From Reticulascus tulasneorum (Eukaryota > Ascomycota > Sordariomycetes > Glomerellales > Reticulascaceae), in NCBI GenBank assembly GCA_001557505.1, contig LSAX01000005.1, forward strand, positions 2,356,001 to 2,420,000: 64,000 nucleotides of DNA, written 5' to 3'. Position 1 is the stretch's first letter. Every line of letters begins with the position of its first letter. Position numbers and translations under genes: made by a program. The notes beneath the pieces are model-generated. The model did not search any database and had not been told where the DNA came from. It was given only the letters and a program-made list of their open reading frames with translations. This document shows, in pieces, positions 47,100 through 59,655 of the stretch.

Positions 47100-48858
47100 A
47101 TGACTGGCTTTGTGGGCTTGATCCTGCACAATGCCGGGCACTACTGGTCGCCGGCCTCATGGCTCTATCTATTCATCGCCCTATGGTAAGCTCATCCTCC
47201 TGCGATACAGCCAGAACCCTCCCCCTCCAGTTTGGGCTCACCTGTACACCTACACCTACACCAGACCACCTAGGTCTCTGACACATCACTTCCAGGCTCC
47301 ATCGCTACTTTCGGCTCCTCGTGCATTGTGTCAGCCACTGGCGGTACAAGTCCAAGCCAATCCCCAGCAAGCCGACCTTCACGGCGGACGACGTGACTGT
47401 AGTGATCCCCACTATCCACAACGCCTTCGAGGAGCTCCGCCCGTCACTGGAGAGCATCCTAGCCTGCCGCCCCTACGCAATGATGCTCGTGACAACTACT
47501 GATAAGCACGAGGCGTTGGAGAAGCTCGCCGTGACCCTGAATCACCCCAATATCCGCGTGTTTTCCACCAATATCGCCAACAAGCGGTTGCAGGTGTGTG
47601 AGGCTTTGCCAAAGGTGAAGACTAGAATTACCATCATGGCCGACGACGATGTGACCTGGCCCTCGACCTTGATGCCTTGGATACTCGCACCGTTCGAAGA
47701 CAAGGAAATCGGCGGCGTAGGAACCTGCCAGAGAGTCAGACGCGTCTGGGAAGGGCCGCTGTCCACCCGCATGTTCAACTGGCTAGGAGCAGCTTACATT
47801 GAGCGGAGAAACTTCGAGATATCGGCTACTCACAACATTGACGGCGGAACTTCGTGCATGTCGGGTCGAACCGGAGCGTACCGGTCAGAGATACTCTCGA
47901 GCCACGATTTCCTTGAGGGATTCAAGACAGAGAAGTGGGGCAAGTACATACTCAACGCCGACGATGACAACTTCGTCACACGCTGGCTTGTGAGCCACCA
48001 GGTCAAGACTTGGATCCAGTACGAGCGGGAATGCGAAATTGAGACTACACTCGAAAACAGCACCAAATTCCTCTACCAGTGCTCTCGGTGGGCGCGAAGC
48101 AACTGGAGAAGCAACTGGACCAGCATGGTCCGCGAAAGATACGTGCTTACGTGAGTTGCCCGCGCGTTCAGGATTCTAATCCTAGAAGCCACCCATCCCC
48201 CCCTTTTTTGGTGAATAGAGAATAGGCGCTAACACAACGCCGCAGTCAACAGCCCTGGTGCACGTATGCTCTACACTTTGCAACCTTCACCTCGCTTGCC
48301 ATGTTGTTCGATCCTCTCCTGCTCGTGGCCTTGTGGAAGGGCACGGAAGACTGGGACCCTTCAACCAGGGCCTACGCTTTCTGGGCTCAGTTCCTCTTCA
48401 TGTTCGCCTTCACCAAGGTGGTCAAGTTGATGGGCCTCTTCTTGCGAAATCCAAGCGATGTTATCTTTTTGCCAGTTTCTGTCATCTTCGGCTACCTGCA
48501 TGGGATTATCAAACTCTACGCCCTGTTCACGCTCAAGATGGTAGGTCCGGTATCGTCTCAAACATGTGAATCGGCCCGCTAACTGATATAATAGACATCT
48601 TGGGGCAGCAGAGCGGACGGCGATGCTAACGACGACATTCGTTTGACGCCTCGGCCGAAGCGAGCCATGAGCTTGGACACCCCGCCCGGCGGCCATGATC
48701 TGGTTCGCTATCGTCATGAGCGACAGATGACCGAGAAGACGTCAGATTGGGCTTCACAAGACCCGCGAAAACCAGCAATGGCGGTTAGAATGCATACCCA
48801 AGGGGTAAACGACTCGGCACCTCATGTCACATTTTCCCTGCAGACGACATTGACATGA
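47100..48858 (+). CDS. GT2: Type-2 glycosyltransferase (GT2, fungal surface-growth type)
   Basis: Exons 47100-47185, 47296-48150, 48246-48540 and 48595-48858 give 499 aa. An N-terminal transmembrane helix precedes the catalytic GT-A domain, which starts DDVTVVIPTIHNAFEELRPSL. The UDP-sugar site is ITIMADDDVTWP (about 143-148), DADDDNF-like acceptor residues sit at about 245, and QCSRW (about 290) is the QxxRW motif of processive family-2 enzymes. At least three further transmembrane helices follow (about 315-410), then a charged tail. It matches the fungal GT2 class described in Zymoseptoria and Fusarium as needed for hyphal extension on solid surfaces, thought to make an unidentified surface polysaccharide. 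Hyaluronan-synthase-like enzymes share the same motifs. Intron 2 carries a C-run followed by a T-run. The gene symbol follows the literature name of that class. Confidence 0.9.
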
Positions 48859-51800
48859 CGCGGGGCATTGAGTTACGAAGTTACGAACTTGCAATGATCT
48901 GAGGCGGGCAGAGGTAAAACAGGACTCTAGCTCGAACCCAGGTTTTGAAGATCAAAAAAGAAATGCAACACTCGTGGGCGGCAGTCCACAACTTGGCATA
49001 TCAGCATGAAGCACATCCTGGGCTGTTTTAACTACCAAGAAGACACCGGGTTTGGGTCACGGAAAAGTTCTTGCTTTCTGCGGAGGATGCATGGTTGCAT
49101 GGGGAAAACGGACTGTACCAGCTTTTTGTAGCAGAGTCGGTGCGAACAGGTGCATTTGCGTTCCGGTCAGGAGAAGTGCTCTCGATAGACAGGACCAGAC
49201 CCTGGAAGGCGCTCCAGCCTCGCATGTTAATGGTTTTCCTTTTCACATTTGGCATATGAAGGTGGTTTACTTCGAGGCTAAAAACTGGCGGGACAGGGAC
49301 GGCCAACCACACGTCGGAAGTTCCGTTCTGGACTATCGGCGGCGGCTCATGACAGGGGTCTGGCTTTCATAGTCTGAATAGCAAGAAAGCAAAGTTACGA
49401 ATGTGTCAAGAGTTCTGTGAAACCGTCTTACTCAGACTTTTGTCGTCCAAAGGGCGATTTGCTCTGGACGGGCCCGTCCTAGTAGTGCAAGGTGCGAGAG
49501 ACTGCCGGCCCAATGGGAAACCAACTTGGAGGACGGAAGTGGTTTGATCGATTTCAAAAGCCGTCCTCCAGTTACACAGCAGAAAACGCCGTCCACTCAT
49601 ATATCAGGTTCGACGCGGACTTGGCTAATATCATGGTCCGGACAGCCAGTTACACGACAGAGCCAAGAATCCCAATAGGAGACTAATTCTCCGGAAACAG
49701 TGTCTACTATCCTCGCCTCCCCCCAACAAATCGAAACTGCGCCGTGCTCATGCGCGTTCTAAGGATCTGTGTGGTGTGGTGTGGTTGTATGTGTGCGTGC
49801 TTGTGTCAGTGTGTGTGGGTAGGTGTCTCGCACACCTACATGACGTCCTCGATGGGCGCTGGGATTCCAGAGCAGTCTTGGTGGTCTACAGATTAATACT
49901 TGCTTGGTCAATGAGAGCGAACTGAACCCGCTGCACCGGATATGGCACTCTTTCTTTGGCTGACGGGGTGCGTTAGGTTGCTGTAGGGTTCCTCAAAATA
50001 GGAAACAGTTCCCTGGATAGTGCGGCATGCCGTCGTCACAACTTCTGATGCATACATACATGCTGGAGGCCCCGGGGGGTGGGAACCCTGTGCTACACGT
50101 ATACACTCATACATGCACTCACACACACACACAGCTAAACATCGCGTTTTCCGAGAGATCTCACACCATCCACTCACCACTCCCTGCTAGCACGAGGGAA
50201 TAGTCGATTCGTAGCACGATCAAAATGCTGCAGGAATAGAAGTGTCCCCACAATTTTGATAACCCCGCAGACACTTAGACTAGTTCATGGGCAGGGTCTT
50301 CTCGAATGGAGGCAAGCCCTTGGAAATGTGACGCTACGAGGGGCAAGTATCGCGAACGTACCTTGAAGCTAATCTCGTTGTTGGCTCGACACCTGAATAG
50401 CACCAATCACGACATCCGGCCCATGAGACCCTTCTATCCTTGAGGGGGGGGTTTGCACATGGAAACACAACGAGGCCGAGATCCAAAGTTCGATCCCCCG
50501 AGGCTACGGACATACTACGTAGTACGACAGTATGCCTTTCGACCATGGCGATGCCCGCATGGTAGACGTAACCGCTTCCGTGCAGAACAAGCCAGATGCT
50601 TGCCGGTGGGGGTTCCTACAGAAACTAAACCATTGAACAGGCTTCACCAAATTACTCTTCTGCAAGTGCCAGTAGACATATCGAAGGTTCTTCTTCATTG
50701 GCAAAAAAAATCGGAACGGTGGACACGGCGGAAGCCCGCATCTCGTAATAATCCTGTCCGACTTCAGCGGCGGCTCTCTAAAACCACATCCCACACTGGA
50801 TCCTGCGCGGAAGCCGCACTGCCTGCACTGTCCTGATTCATGGCACGGGACAAGGCAATCAATCCCCAAGGGCACAGTGAGGAAGTGATAACGGTTCTCG
50901 CAGGTCGGCGATTCGATGGGATTATATGACGGGTTGCATCACACTACATACATGGATGCCGGCTGTCAAATGTGACAGAGGTAGGTAGCGTCGTCTCTTC
51001 TTATGACGAAATTGCACCAGAGAACCCCAAGACGCACACACGGACATGGCTATTTTGGTATGTATGGTTCAACCAAACTTGTCAAATGTGATCCCCATTT
51101 CTGCGCCCAGTAAGACATCGACCGAGACGACCTCTCCAAGGCACTTCGACTCAACTAGTTGAAAATCACAAACCACACGCCCCCAATCCCCCGCCTCGAA
51201 TAATAAGCAAGGGTAGCCCGGGACCACACAGACATCGGATCCCTCTAGAGCAAGTTCGGGCCGCGCTAACTTGGATCACTAGAGACAAAGCTTCGATCTC
51301 TTAGAAGTCGTTTGGCAAGCAACTTAACTGAGCTACCAAGTTACCTACTTCGGCCGAAGGGGCTGGGGGCCGTTTCGTGCGACCTGCCTCAACTGTTCGA
51401 GATGTGCGAATTTCACACGAGCAATTCCGACTCCACTACCACCATTCAGGGCGTCAGCAGCATGCCTATCACCAGTGATCCGCCATCACGCCCGTATGGC
51501 CCGTTGGCTTCTACGGTTTGGGGCATCGCTTTCTCACGGATGCACCATTGTCATCCTCTCTTATGCGACCCACACACCCATCTGTCTCGAGGCAGCGCTT
51601 GACCTCTTCCTGTCGGACCTGCGTCTGCAGCAACACATCATTAGCGCGGAGAGGTTGTGGGTATTGACAATGACAATCTTCTACGACTGCAGCTGCATGT
51701 CTTGGAGCTCCGTGATGCTCCGCTTCGATCGAGAAGGCCTGGAGTGCATTTCTCATGGCCCCTGCTTATTACCGTGATGTGGGCTCCCTGACGGGCTTCG

Positions 51801-54800
51801 TCGAGAGCTGGGGCGAAGGATGCCGAGTTGTTCGACACAAACCTCGTTGCCCAAGCGTCTCTCGGTGACGCGCCTTGCTGTGTCCAGATTCTCACCACAC
51901 ACCTTGAACATCGGCCGCCCAAGGCGGCCACACCATCACTCGACATCTTGCGCTAAAAATCATCCTCCACGGGTAGCCACATGAAGTTCTGGTCATGTTT
52001 TCCCTTCTCCCCTGCCTGGCCCCATCGTCACAATGCCAACCGCCTCCTCTAGCGTTCTGGGCGACGGAGAGCCTTATCACCGGCGATGGGGGTGTTTCCT
52101 CGGCGAGGCGGGGCGGACGATGGAGATCCCCTCACTCCAGCAAATTGCACCGTACCTTCGAAAACGGGACCTCTGCACGCTAGCATCGGCCGATATGTGC
52201 GAAATATTGTACAGGCTTCGATCGTTCATACTAAGTCTGGTTTGCAGTCCCACAGCGAAATATTTCCGCAAAGCTCTACCCTGTCTGCGACCTGGCCAGT
52301 TCAGGCTTGGTGATCGTCAAGCCTTGGTACCCTGGGAACATTGCGAACTAAACGAACCACTGGGGCCAGTCCTAGCGCTCAAAAAACATTGAGCCTGGGG
52401 TTCTAGCAGCCCTTGATTATAGATGGAAATGCATCTCGGAAACACACCGGCGGCCTAATTACTCTACTCGGCTTAGAACATAGCGAAAACTTGGAGCGGA
52501 AGGCGTAGCGATGAGGCTCCCCCTACGCAGCAGTCAAGTGAAAGAGCCGGCCAGATTTCAGGACCCGGGAGTTTCTGGAAGCTGTGCCATCGAGATCCCA
52601 ACATGGCAAGTTATACTATTCGAGCCAGCTGCATACACAATTTGTTATTTCTTCAATTGCCAATATCAGCTGCCCATAGAATGATATACATTTGTGGCGT
52701 CTGGCTTCCCAATTTCAGCCTGTTTCTCTGATATCTAGCTGCAGGTGAGGACAATGTAGACGAGAAATGCATTGCCGCTAAACCCCTGGTCTGGTAACTC
52801 GTAGAAACAGAACCCAGTCTGTACCTCTCTGGACAGGCCCAAGTACCACGCCAAGTACATGCTCTGTACTGAGTGTGGTAGACCCTTATTAATACACTAC
52901 TGTCGCTGCTAGTGGGAAATGTCTCGTAAGCTGCTGTAGATTGGAGTGAGACACTGATTAACCTTGACAACGCGGCCAGTCGTAAGCTAACTCTACAATA
53001 GGCGAATCCCCTTATCGAGACAAGGACAGCTGAACAGCGTCTCTGGAAGCCAAGATTGGCTGAACATACGCCGCCTCATCACATCCTGTCTTACGGCACA
53101 GGACGCCCGCGCAGCATTTGGTGGGCTCACGCACACCCACCACCCTGGCACGAGCCTCATCCAGCTGCCGCGGATGGAGTAAGAAGTCAGAGACTCCGGG
53201 CGGGAAATCCAGGTTCTGAGTAAGACCCGGAGAAGTCGTCTTGTTGGAAGCGAGAATCCGTTCGACCAGATGAGATTGCCTCATGACCTGAAAAGATTGG
53301 AATCGCGGTCGTGTGTTGAGACTGGCACCATGAACATGGACTTCGGTTACGCACATGTTAAAGGCGCCCTTGGCCGCAGCCGGTTGCGGCCGTGCTTGTC
53401 GGCAGTAATCGACCGAGAAATGTGAATTGTGCGGAACAGTCAACGGCGAGATCTTCCGGAGGCCCTGCAGAGTCGCAAATTGCTCACCTCGCTGGCCGGT
53501 TACCTTTATCGTGGTGCACCGAGGTGTAGCGGATGTACAGAAGTTCTAGTGGGTTTCTTCCAGCACCCACACAGCGGCGCAGGCGGACCTCTGATCAAGA
53601 TGGAAGGTTCTTGGCCCTCGAGAGGCGTGGAGGTCGACACAATAATTAGAGAGGGAGGGGGTGTGAGCGCACAGAGGCCATGCCTGGTCTTAGCGTACAT
53701 GATGCAGCAATTGCTTGCATGTTCGATGTCCTTGACCCGCACCACACCAACCTGCAACCGTACCTACCACTCAGCCCCAGGACGCCCTTCTACTGGCCCC
53801 TGCGACCTGGACGTCGAGGAGCATGTGCCTCGTTTTATTACGGGAAGTGACTGTTGTATGCATCACGACAAGTCGGGACTCCTTCGTGAGGGGGGATGGT
53901 GTGGGGTTTTTGCACGAACTGCGGGGGTGATGAGACCTGTGATATCGTATGACATGGGCATATCACATGTTGGGGGGATGGTAACGATGCCGGGGAACTA
54001 GAGGGGATAGACGGTACTTGCGGTTACTTGACGCTCACGGTTGACGTCATCTGAACATCATCTGAACGTCTCCTGCTGCTGGATGGGTTCTTGATATATA
54101 CATCTGTAAGTCCTCAAATACAAGCTACCTGCGACGATACTAGGAGCCTACTGATGGAGTTTTGTTGGCATGAGATGGCTTGGCCATTGACCCCTAGCGC
54201 TGCATGTCTCATTGAAAAGTTGGCAATATGAGAAGACGCTCGATGTGATCGAGTTGTTCTGAGATGGTCAGCCAGTTCGAATGCAAGGTGATTGATTGCA
54301 TTGCCCTCGGGAGGGTGATCCAGTCATTCAGGTCAAGCTTGTCCGAATGCGAGGCATCGACTACACATGACACCCGAGATACGATAGAAGCAATTCGGAA
54401 ATGTCGGGGCATTTCATCCCGTTCTTGAGACGATGGACTTCTTAGATATGCCACCATTCAGTGGGAGTGTCTGAAGAGCTGAAAAGCAGTTGCGACATGT
54501 TGAACAGATGTCCTTCAAGCCATGCCTGCCAGATCACCACTCGTCTTTCGCCTAACTATCAAACTTACAACCTCGAACACCTCCCTGGCGGCCGCCGCAG
54601 CTTTAGGCCTAGGTCTGACTGTGCTGCTGTTACGTGGGACGCTGTTGCCGGCCCACAGCATTTGCTTTTGTAGCTGTTGGCTTTCGGCACGGCCGGCAAT
54701 ATCTTCGGGCTAAGTAGTCGGCGGAGGCTTAGAATGGGAGGGGATGGAAGGTTGGTTCTGAATTTAGTTGAAGATACCTTTCGAGATGCCAACACAGGCC

Positions 54801-55591
54801 CTCGGAAGTCAACAGTCCGGGAAGACGTGAGAGAACCCGCAGTCAACGGTCAGGGCTACGTCTGCTACAGTACAAACTGATCTTATCAGGACCCAGGGAT
54901 TACGGAGGGATGCCGACTGACGTCGTTGCGATCCGGTCCCTGCCCCGGGGTCATTGAGCGAGCCAGCAACTCGACTATCCGTTTTCAACTTGGGATACAG
55001 ACAGGATCACTGAGCAACAGAAAGGGTCTTTCGCCGTAAAAGTCAGTTCACCTTTTAGGTTCAGGCAGGTCGAATCTGTCTGCGAACGGCAATGAAGAGG
55101 GGAGAAGAGCCGCACCGATCGGTCTAAGCCGTGGATGAGCGGGTCGTGACCGCCACGGTGCGACATTTGGAAGGAGGCTTAGAATCTACCACGTTGCAGA
55201 CAGCGCCACTGGAGCCTCTCATCGGAGATTTGGAAGGCTACAGTCAAGGTGCGGAAAGTGAAAACGTGGCTCTACTGCTTGTGGGCTGATCACTGATTGC
55301 AGACATATAGATGGAATGGACGTGACTCGCCATTGCATGCTTGCGGACCGCCAAGTCTTTGTTCTCGGATATTTAGCATTGGAGAATATTTGATCAGCAC
55401 TACATGAGCTTCGAGAAAGAAGCTAGGCAACCCTAATTGAACAAAGAAACGTGGTGGAGCACGAAATCCTCATCATGATCGACGCTTGAGAGTAAAAAAA
55501 AAAAACCTTCCTCCAGAATAGGCTACGTTCGTGAAAGGTGCATTGTGGGAATAAGAATGGGTCGTCAAAAGGTATGGTCGTAAAATGTTCA
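48859..55591. other. 6.7-kb tract without supportable genes
   Basis: Only short ORFs without motifs or consistent exon joins; the longest, 190 codons at 53429-54001, shows no domain and unusual composition. Features seen: a GT-rich stretch at about 49770-49830, CA repeats at about 50118-50132, and the palindrome TACTACGTAGTA at 50513-50524. A tRNA-like B-box at about 50487 lacks an A box and stems. Confidence 0.55.
50513..50524. repeat. 12-bp palindrome TACTACGTAGTA, copy 2
   Basis: Exact copy of the 27202 and 63345 palindromes, in the gene-free tract between GT2 and the Ser/Arg-rich gene. Confidence 0.85.
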
Positions 55592-56969
55592 TTAGATTTT
55601 GCCCGCTAAATATCGGATGTTCTCCTTGACTGCATCCGTCACTTCCCCCTGCCCGGTGTACACGTAGGCAACTGTCTGGTACCAAGCTGCGGGTTGCGGC
55701 AATGGCAGATCGATGATATCGCCCTCTCGCACATGGCCTGATACGATTAACGCGGCCAGGACAGGGATATGCGATCTGGCATATTCAAGATCTGAAGACC
55801 TAGTTAGCAGGATGGTTCAGTGACATGTGAGGGTTGACTGCGTAGTGATGCTCCCAAGGGTGGTGAGGAGTTGAGAGGGACTTACGAATGGGCACAGCAT
55901 TCGCATCATGCATGAAACTTGCGCTGGATCGTGACCTCAGGCTGCGGCCGATGGGATGCATACCATGTATAGCACTGCTAGAGCAACGGCGCATATGGCC
56001 TAGTTGCGAGTGTGAGGCTCTCGAGTTTGGCAACCCGGCGATGGAGGAACGTCTCCGCGCTGCATCCAATGCCGTGAGGTTTGGTAGTGGCTCCGGGACT
56101 GTTCCTCGTAGCTCTTCCATGTTGAAATTCCGCTGCAGGAGAAATGGTCTCCGCTCCAGGGCCCGAGGTCGAACACGAGCTCGAATGGTGGTGTGATTGG
56201 ATGGCGCTGAAGGGGTAATGAAGCTCTTCCTGGGCGCCTCCTCATCCGCATTTGAATGTCCGGAGCTTGAGCTGCTATCAGATGGCCGACGTAGGGCAAC
56301 CGCCTGCACAAAGACGTCTGCCGTGGTTGCGTTACCAAAGTGGATGTGACCCCATGCCCGCAGCTGCTCGAGATGGTGTGTCTGTGCGACCTTTTTGGCC
56401 ATGGCAACGCCGAGGGATGGTGCAGACTGCCGACGGTCGATCTGCTGACGAAGCTCACTGACACGAGACCCGGACTCCGTTGGCATAGCGGAGAGAAGCA
56501 TGGACCGCGTCTCCGCCACGATGGTCTGTCTTCGGGGGAAGGTGGTAGCTGGCGATGCCGGGGTTGGCGGAGGCACACCGAGACGGCTGCCGTAGCGAGG
56601 ACTTGACAGAGAGGTGGATGATGAGAACCTTCTTTCGTTTGTCGATAGCTCAATCGCCGTTAGAGCCCTCGAGTGTGTGCTTGATCTAGGCTGGTACGAG
56701 TCGGTGTTCTGTGCCTGTCGGAGCCTCGAGTCGAAACGCTCCAGCATCGACCGCTCATGTTGCCTCATATCGGTTGTTCCCGAAGGATACACCGGGGCGG
56801 GAAGACTCGCAACGCTCTTTGGAGATCTGGGTGATGGCGTATACAGAGGACTAGGGCGGCCAGGCCGTATCCCGGAGCGAGGAAAGCCTCCCAGGTTGTA
56901 ATGTGTTGTCCATATAGGCTGCAAGTTGGGACGAGGACGCCCGTCCAAAGGGGCAGCACCTGTAGCCAT
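55592..56969 (-). CDS. Ser/Arg-rich conserved-looking protein (unknown)
   Basis: Exon 1 is 56969-55886 and exon 2 is 55791-55592, giving 427 aa. The first ATG in the open frame is 56969 (MATGAAPLDGRPRPNLQ). The open frame runs past the donor to 55800, but a GTAAGT donor, a GCTAACTAG branch region and a TTCAG acceptor join it to a 66-residue last exon with hydrophobic, folded-looking sequence: EYARSHIPVLAALIVSGHV and AYVYTGQGEVTDAVKENI. The middle (about 190-240) has HHLEQLRAWGHIHFGNATTADVFVQAVALRRP, which looks structured and is probably packed with the C-terminal segment. The rest is Ser/Arg/Pro-rich and likely disordered. I do not recognise a family. An additional upstream exon is possible because the frame stays open to about 57080. 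Confidence 0.7.
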
Positions 56970-58104
56970 GATGCCGAAGGGCTTATATTCGAGGTTCCCC
57001 AAGTTCAAAGTTGCGGGAAGAACGGACCGAGTGCCTGGAATGCAGCGAGTCTGGGGATGGGACGCAGAATAAAAGCAGATCTAGGAGAAAGAAAATAGAT
57101 CGACGAGCCGGGGCCAGGAGCAAATATCTATGTAGGAAACACCCCAACCTTTGTTGTCCTCCCCATCCCCCCTCGCCGCTGCCGAAATGAAGGGCTACCC
57201 GGCATGATATTGGGGCTGTTTGTCGGAAACCAAACGAAGGCGAGACAAAGCCAAACTCTTTGCGTGGAATGCTTGGTCGCAAAACCTGCATACGACAAAG
57301 GGCGTTTGCGGCCCATGCGGAGCACGTTGCGTGCGGGAGAACAAAGAAATGCCAAGCCATTTGCTGCGTGTCTTTGCCTACCAAAACATCCCCACCGGCC
57401 AGAGAGTTTGAAGGCAAGCCGTCTTCAAGCCTCGCAATTTTGTCGTATGCATCCCGGGACAAAGAACCGCGCCTTGGTCATGATTCGTGATGTCTTTGGC
57501 GGCGCTGGATTTGGTCCTTGCTCCGCGCTATGGCCGGCCGAGGGGGGCGCCATTGGAAACTTAACGGCTGCAAGCCTTGGTGCCGGATGGAAAAAAACCT
57601 TCGCTTGGTGACGATGTCAAGTCTCATTTGTCACACTGGGGACTAGAGGCTGCGTGAGTTGTCGCTGGGATGTGTCATGGAAAATGATTCTTCAGGCTCT
57701 GTGGTGCTCAGGGTGTTGACACCTTTCCCCTCGTTATTGAAACGTCTCCCATGTTCCCCTTCTATCCCACGAACAGCCATCATAAGAGTAGAGGTCGCAA
57801 AATGTTTGAATTATGTGCTAGTCGTCTTATACCCACCGAGCCTTACCGAAGCGAGGCTGCTTCCGTTGCCACAATGTCCGTGCTCTGATCTTGGCCTCTG
57901 ATTGGAGGGTCTGCAATGCCTGGCTTAGGGGGGTGGGAGCTGCGCGGATCTGGCCAGAACACTTTTTGCGAGGCTGAAAGCTGTCCTTGATGAGTTGACA
58001 ACTATCCTGTGACCTGGTAAGAGAGATGCCAACAGATTTCCGAGAAATCCGTGTTGTCTGGTTGTGCATTGATTGTTCCCTAACGCCACCTCTTCTACTC
58101 CACG
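56970..58104. other. Divergent promoter region, unknown gene / GWT1
   Basis: About 1.1 kb between two divergent genes. ORFs here (57204-57611 and others) overlap antisense counterparts and carry no motif. Confidence 0.55.
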
Positions 58105-59655
58105 ATGTCTAATTCTACGGCGAGCTACAAGAAACTGAAGGAGGACTTCGTGTCGAACCTGTCTGGTGGTTCAGCTAGCGAGGTCAATTATGTGACTGCC
58201 GTCGCACCAGTATGATCCCTTCCGGAAGAGAAACTACGGAGACAAAAGTTACTAACTGTCTGTTCCCAGGTGGCCGTACTCCTTTGGTCCGTCCTCCAGG
58301 CCCGCCAATCGTTCTTCAAGCCATACTCGGTGCTCGGATTCCTCGTCGACTACATCCTCAATGTCGGCGCCATCCTCCTTGCCACGACCCTCTACTCGAG
58401 CGCCCCGATCCTCCTAAGCGGCCTGCTCCTTGCACCTGCCGTTTTGGTCTACGCGCTGCCGCCGAACTTCGGCGGCCGAAGAAAGAAGCCCAAGATTCCT
58501 CCCCACGCACAATCCAAGACCGCGACGGGTCCCCTCGGGCCCCTCTCCACCAAGCCGTTCCTTACAAACTATCGTGGGGGCATGCTTATAATCACTTGCA
58601 TCGCTATCCTTGCTGTCGACTTTCGTCTGTTTCCCCGGCGGTTCGCCAAGGTCGAGACATGGGGCACCTCCCTCATGGATATGGGCGTCGGCTCCTTCGT
58701 CTTCTCTGCCGGCGTCGTCGCCGCCCGGCCTGTCTTGAAAGAGCGCGCATCGGGCCGTGCCACCCCGCTGCCTCGCCGCCTGTTGTATTCGATGCGTCAC
58801 GCGCTGCCGCTGTTGGTACTGGGCGTCATTCGTCTTCTCAGTGTCAAGGGGCTAGACTACGCCGAGCACGTCAGTGAGTACGGCGTGCACTGGAACTTTT
58901 TCTTCACCCTCGGGCTGCTACCGCCATTCGTGGCGGCCTTTCAGTCCGCGCTGAAGATCATACCCAGCTACGCAGCCCTGGCGGTACTGCTCGGTGTCCT
59001 TTACCAGGTCGTGCTGGAGAGCACGAGCCTGAAGGCTTACATTCTGACGGCGCCGAGGACGGACCTCCTGTCGAAGAACCGGGAGGGCATCTTCAGCTTC
59101 TTCGGGTACCTTGCCATATTCCTCGCAGGACAGGACACGGGGATGTATATCCTTCCCCGTAAGATCCCCCCGCACAGCAGTGCTGGACCAGCCACGCAAC
59201 GAAACACCCTCTTGATGACCATGGCGGTGTGGTCTGGCATCTGGGCGACGCTGTACTTCCTCACAACCAATTACAGCTACGGCGATGGCCTGACTGTGTC
59301 GCGGCGGATCGCCAACCTCCCCTACATCCTGTGGGTGGTCGCATTCAACTCGACGCAGATACTGGCGTATTGCGTTGTGGACACGATATTCTTCCCAGCT
59401 TTCTACAACGCGACGGACGCGAGGACAGAAAAGGAGGCGTACGACACGGCAACGAGCAGAGTCACTCGCGCTTACAATCGCAATGGTCTTGGTCTGTTCT
59501 TGCTGGCCAACCTCTTGACCGGCTTGGTGAACATGACTGTGCCGACATTGGATGTTGGGCCTGTTGGTACCATGGGCGTCTTGGTCGCATACACGGCAAC
59601 TTTGACCGGTGTCGCTATTGGGTTGGACATGTATGACATATCCATCAAGCTTTAG
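58105..59655 (+). CDS. GWT1: GPI-anchor inositol acyltransferase Gwt1 (PIG-W)
   Basis: Exon 1 (58105-58209) encodes the first 35 residues and exon 2 (58270-59655) the rest, 496 aa in total. The intron has a TTACTAACTG branch site. The protein begins [19 protein letters not shown], keeps the family's [16 protein letters not shown] segment, and has about 12-13 hydrophobic helices. Conserved Gwt1 features include [31 protein letters not shown] (charged loop after helix 4), [24 protein letters not shown] and [22 protein letters not shown]. The enzyme adds palmitate to the inositol of glucosaminyl-PI in the ER membrane, an early step in GPI-anchor synthesis, and is the target of the gepix class of antifungals. 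It is needed for wall mannoprotein anchoring. Length and motifs are complete; no break is seen. Confidence 0.95.

Noticed and set aside
50470..50500. A TTCGATCC B-box-like sequence as a second tRNA
   Set aside because: No A box, acceptor or anticodon stem could be formed around it.
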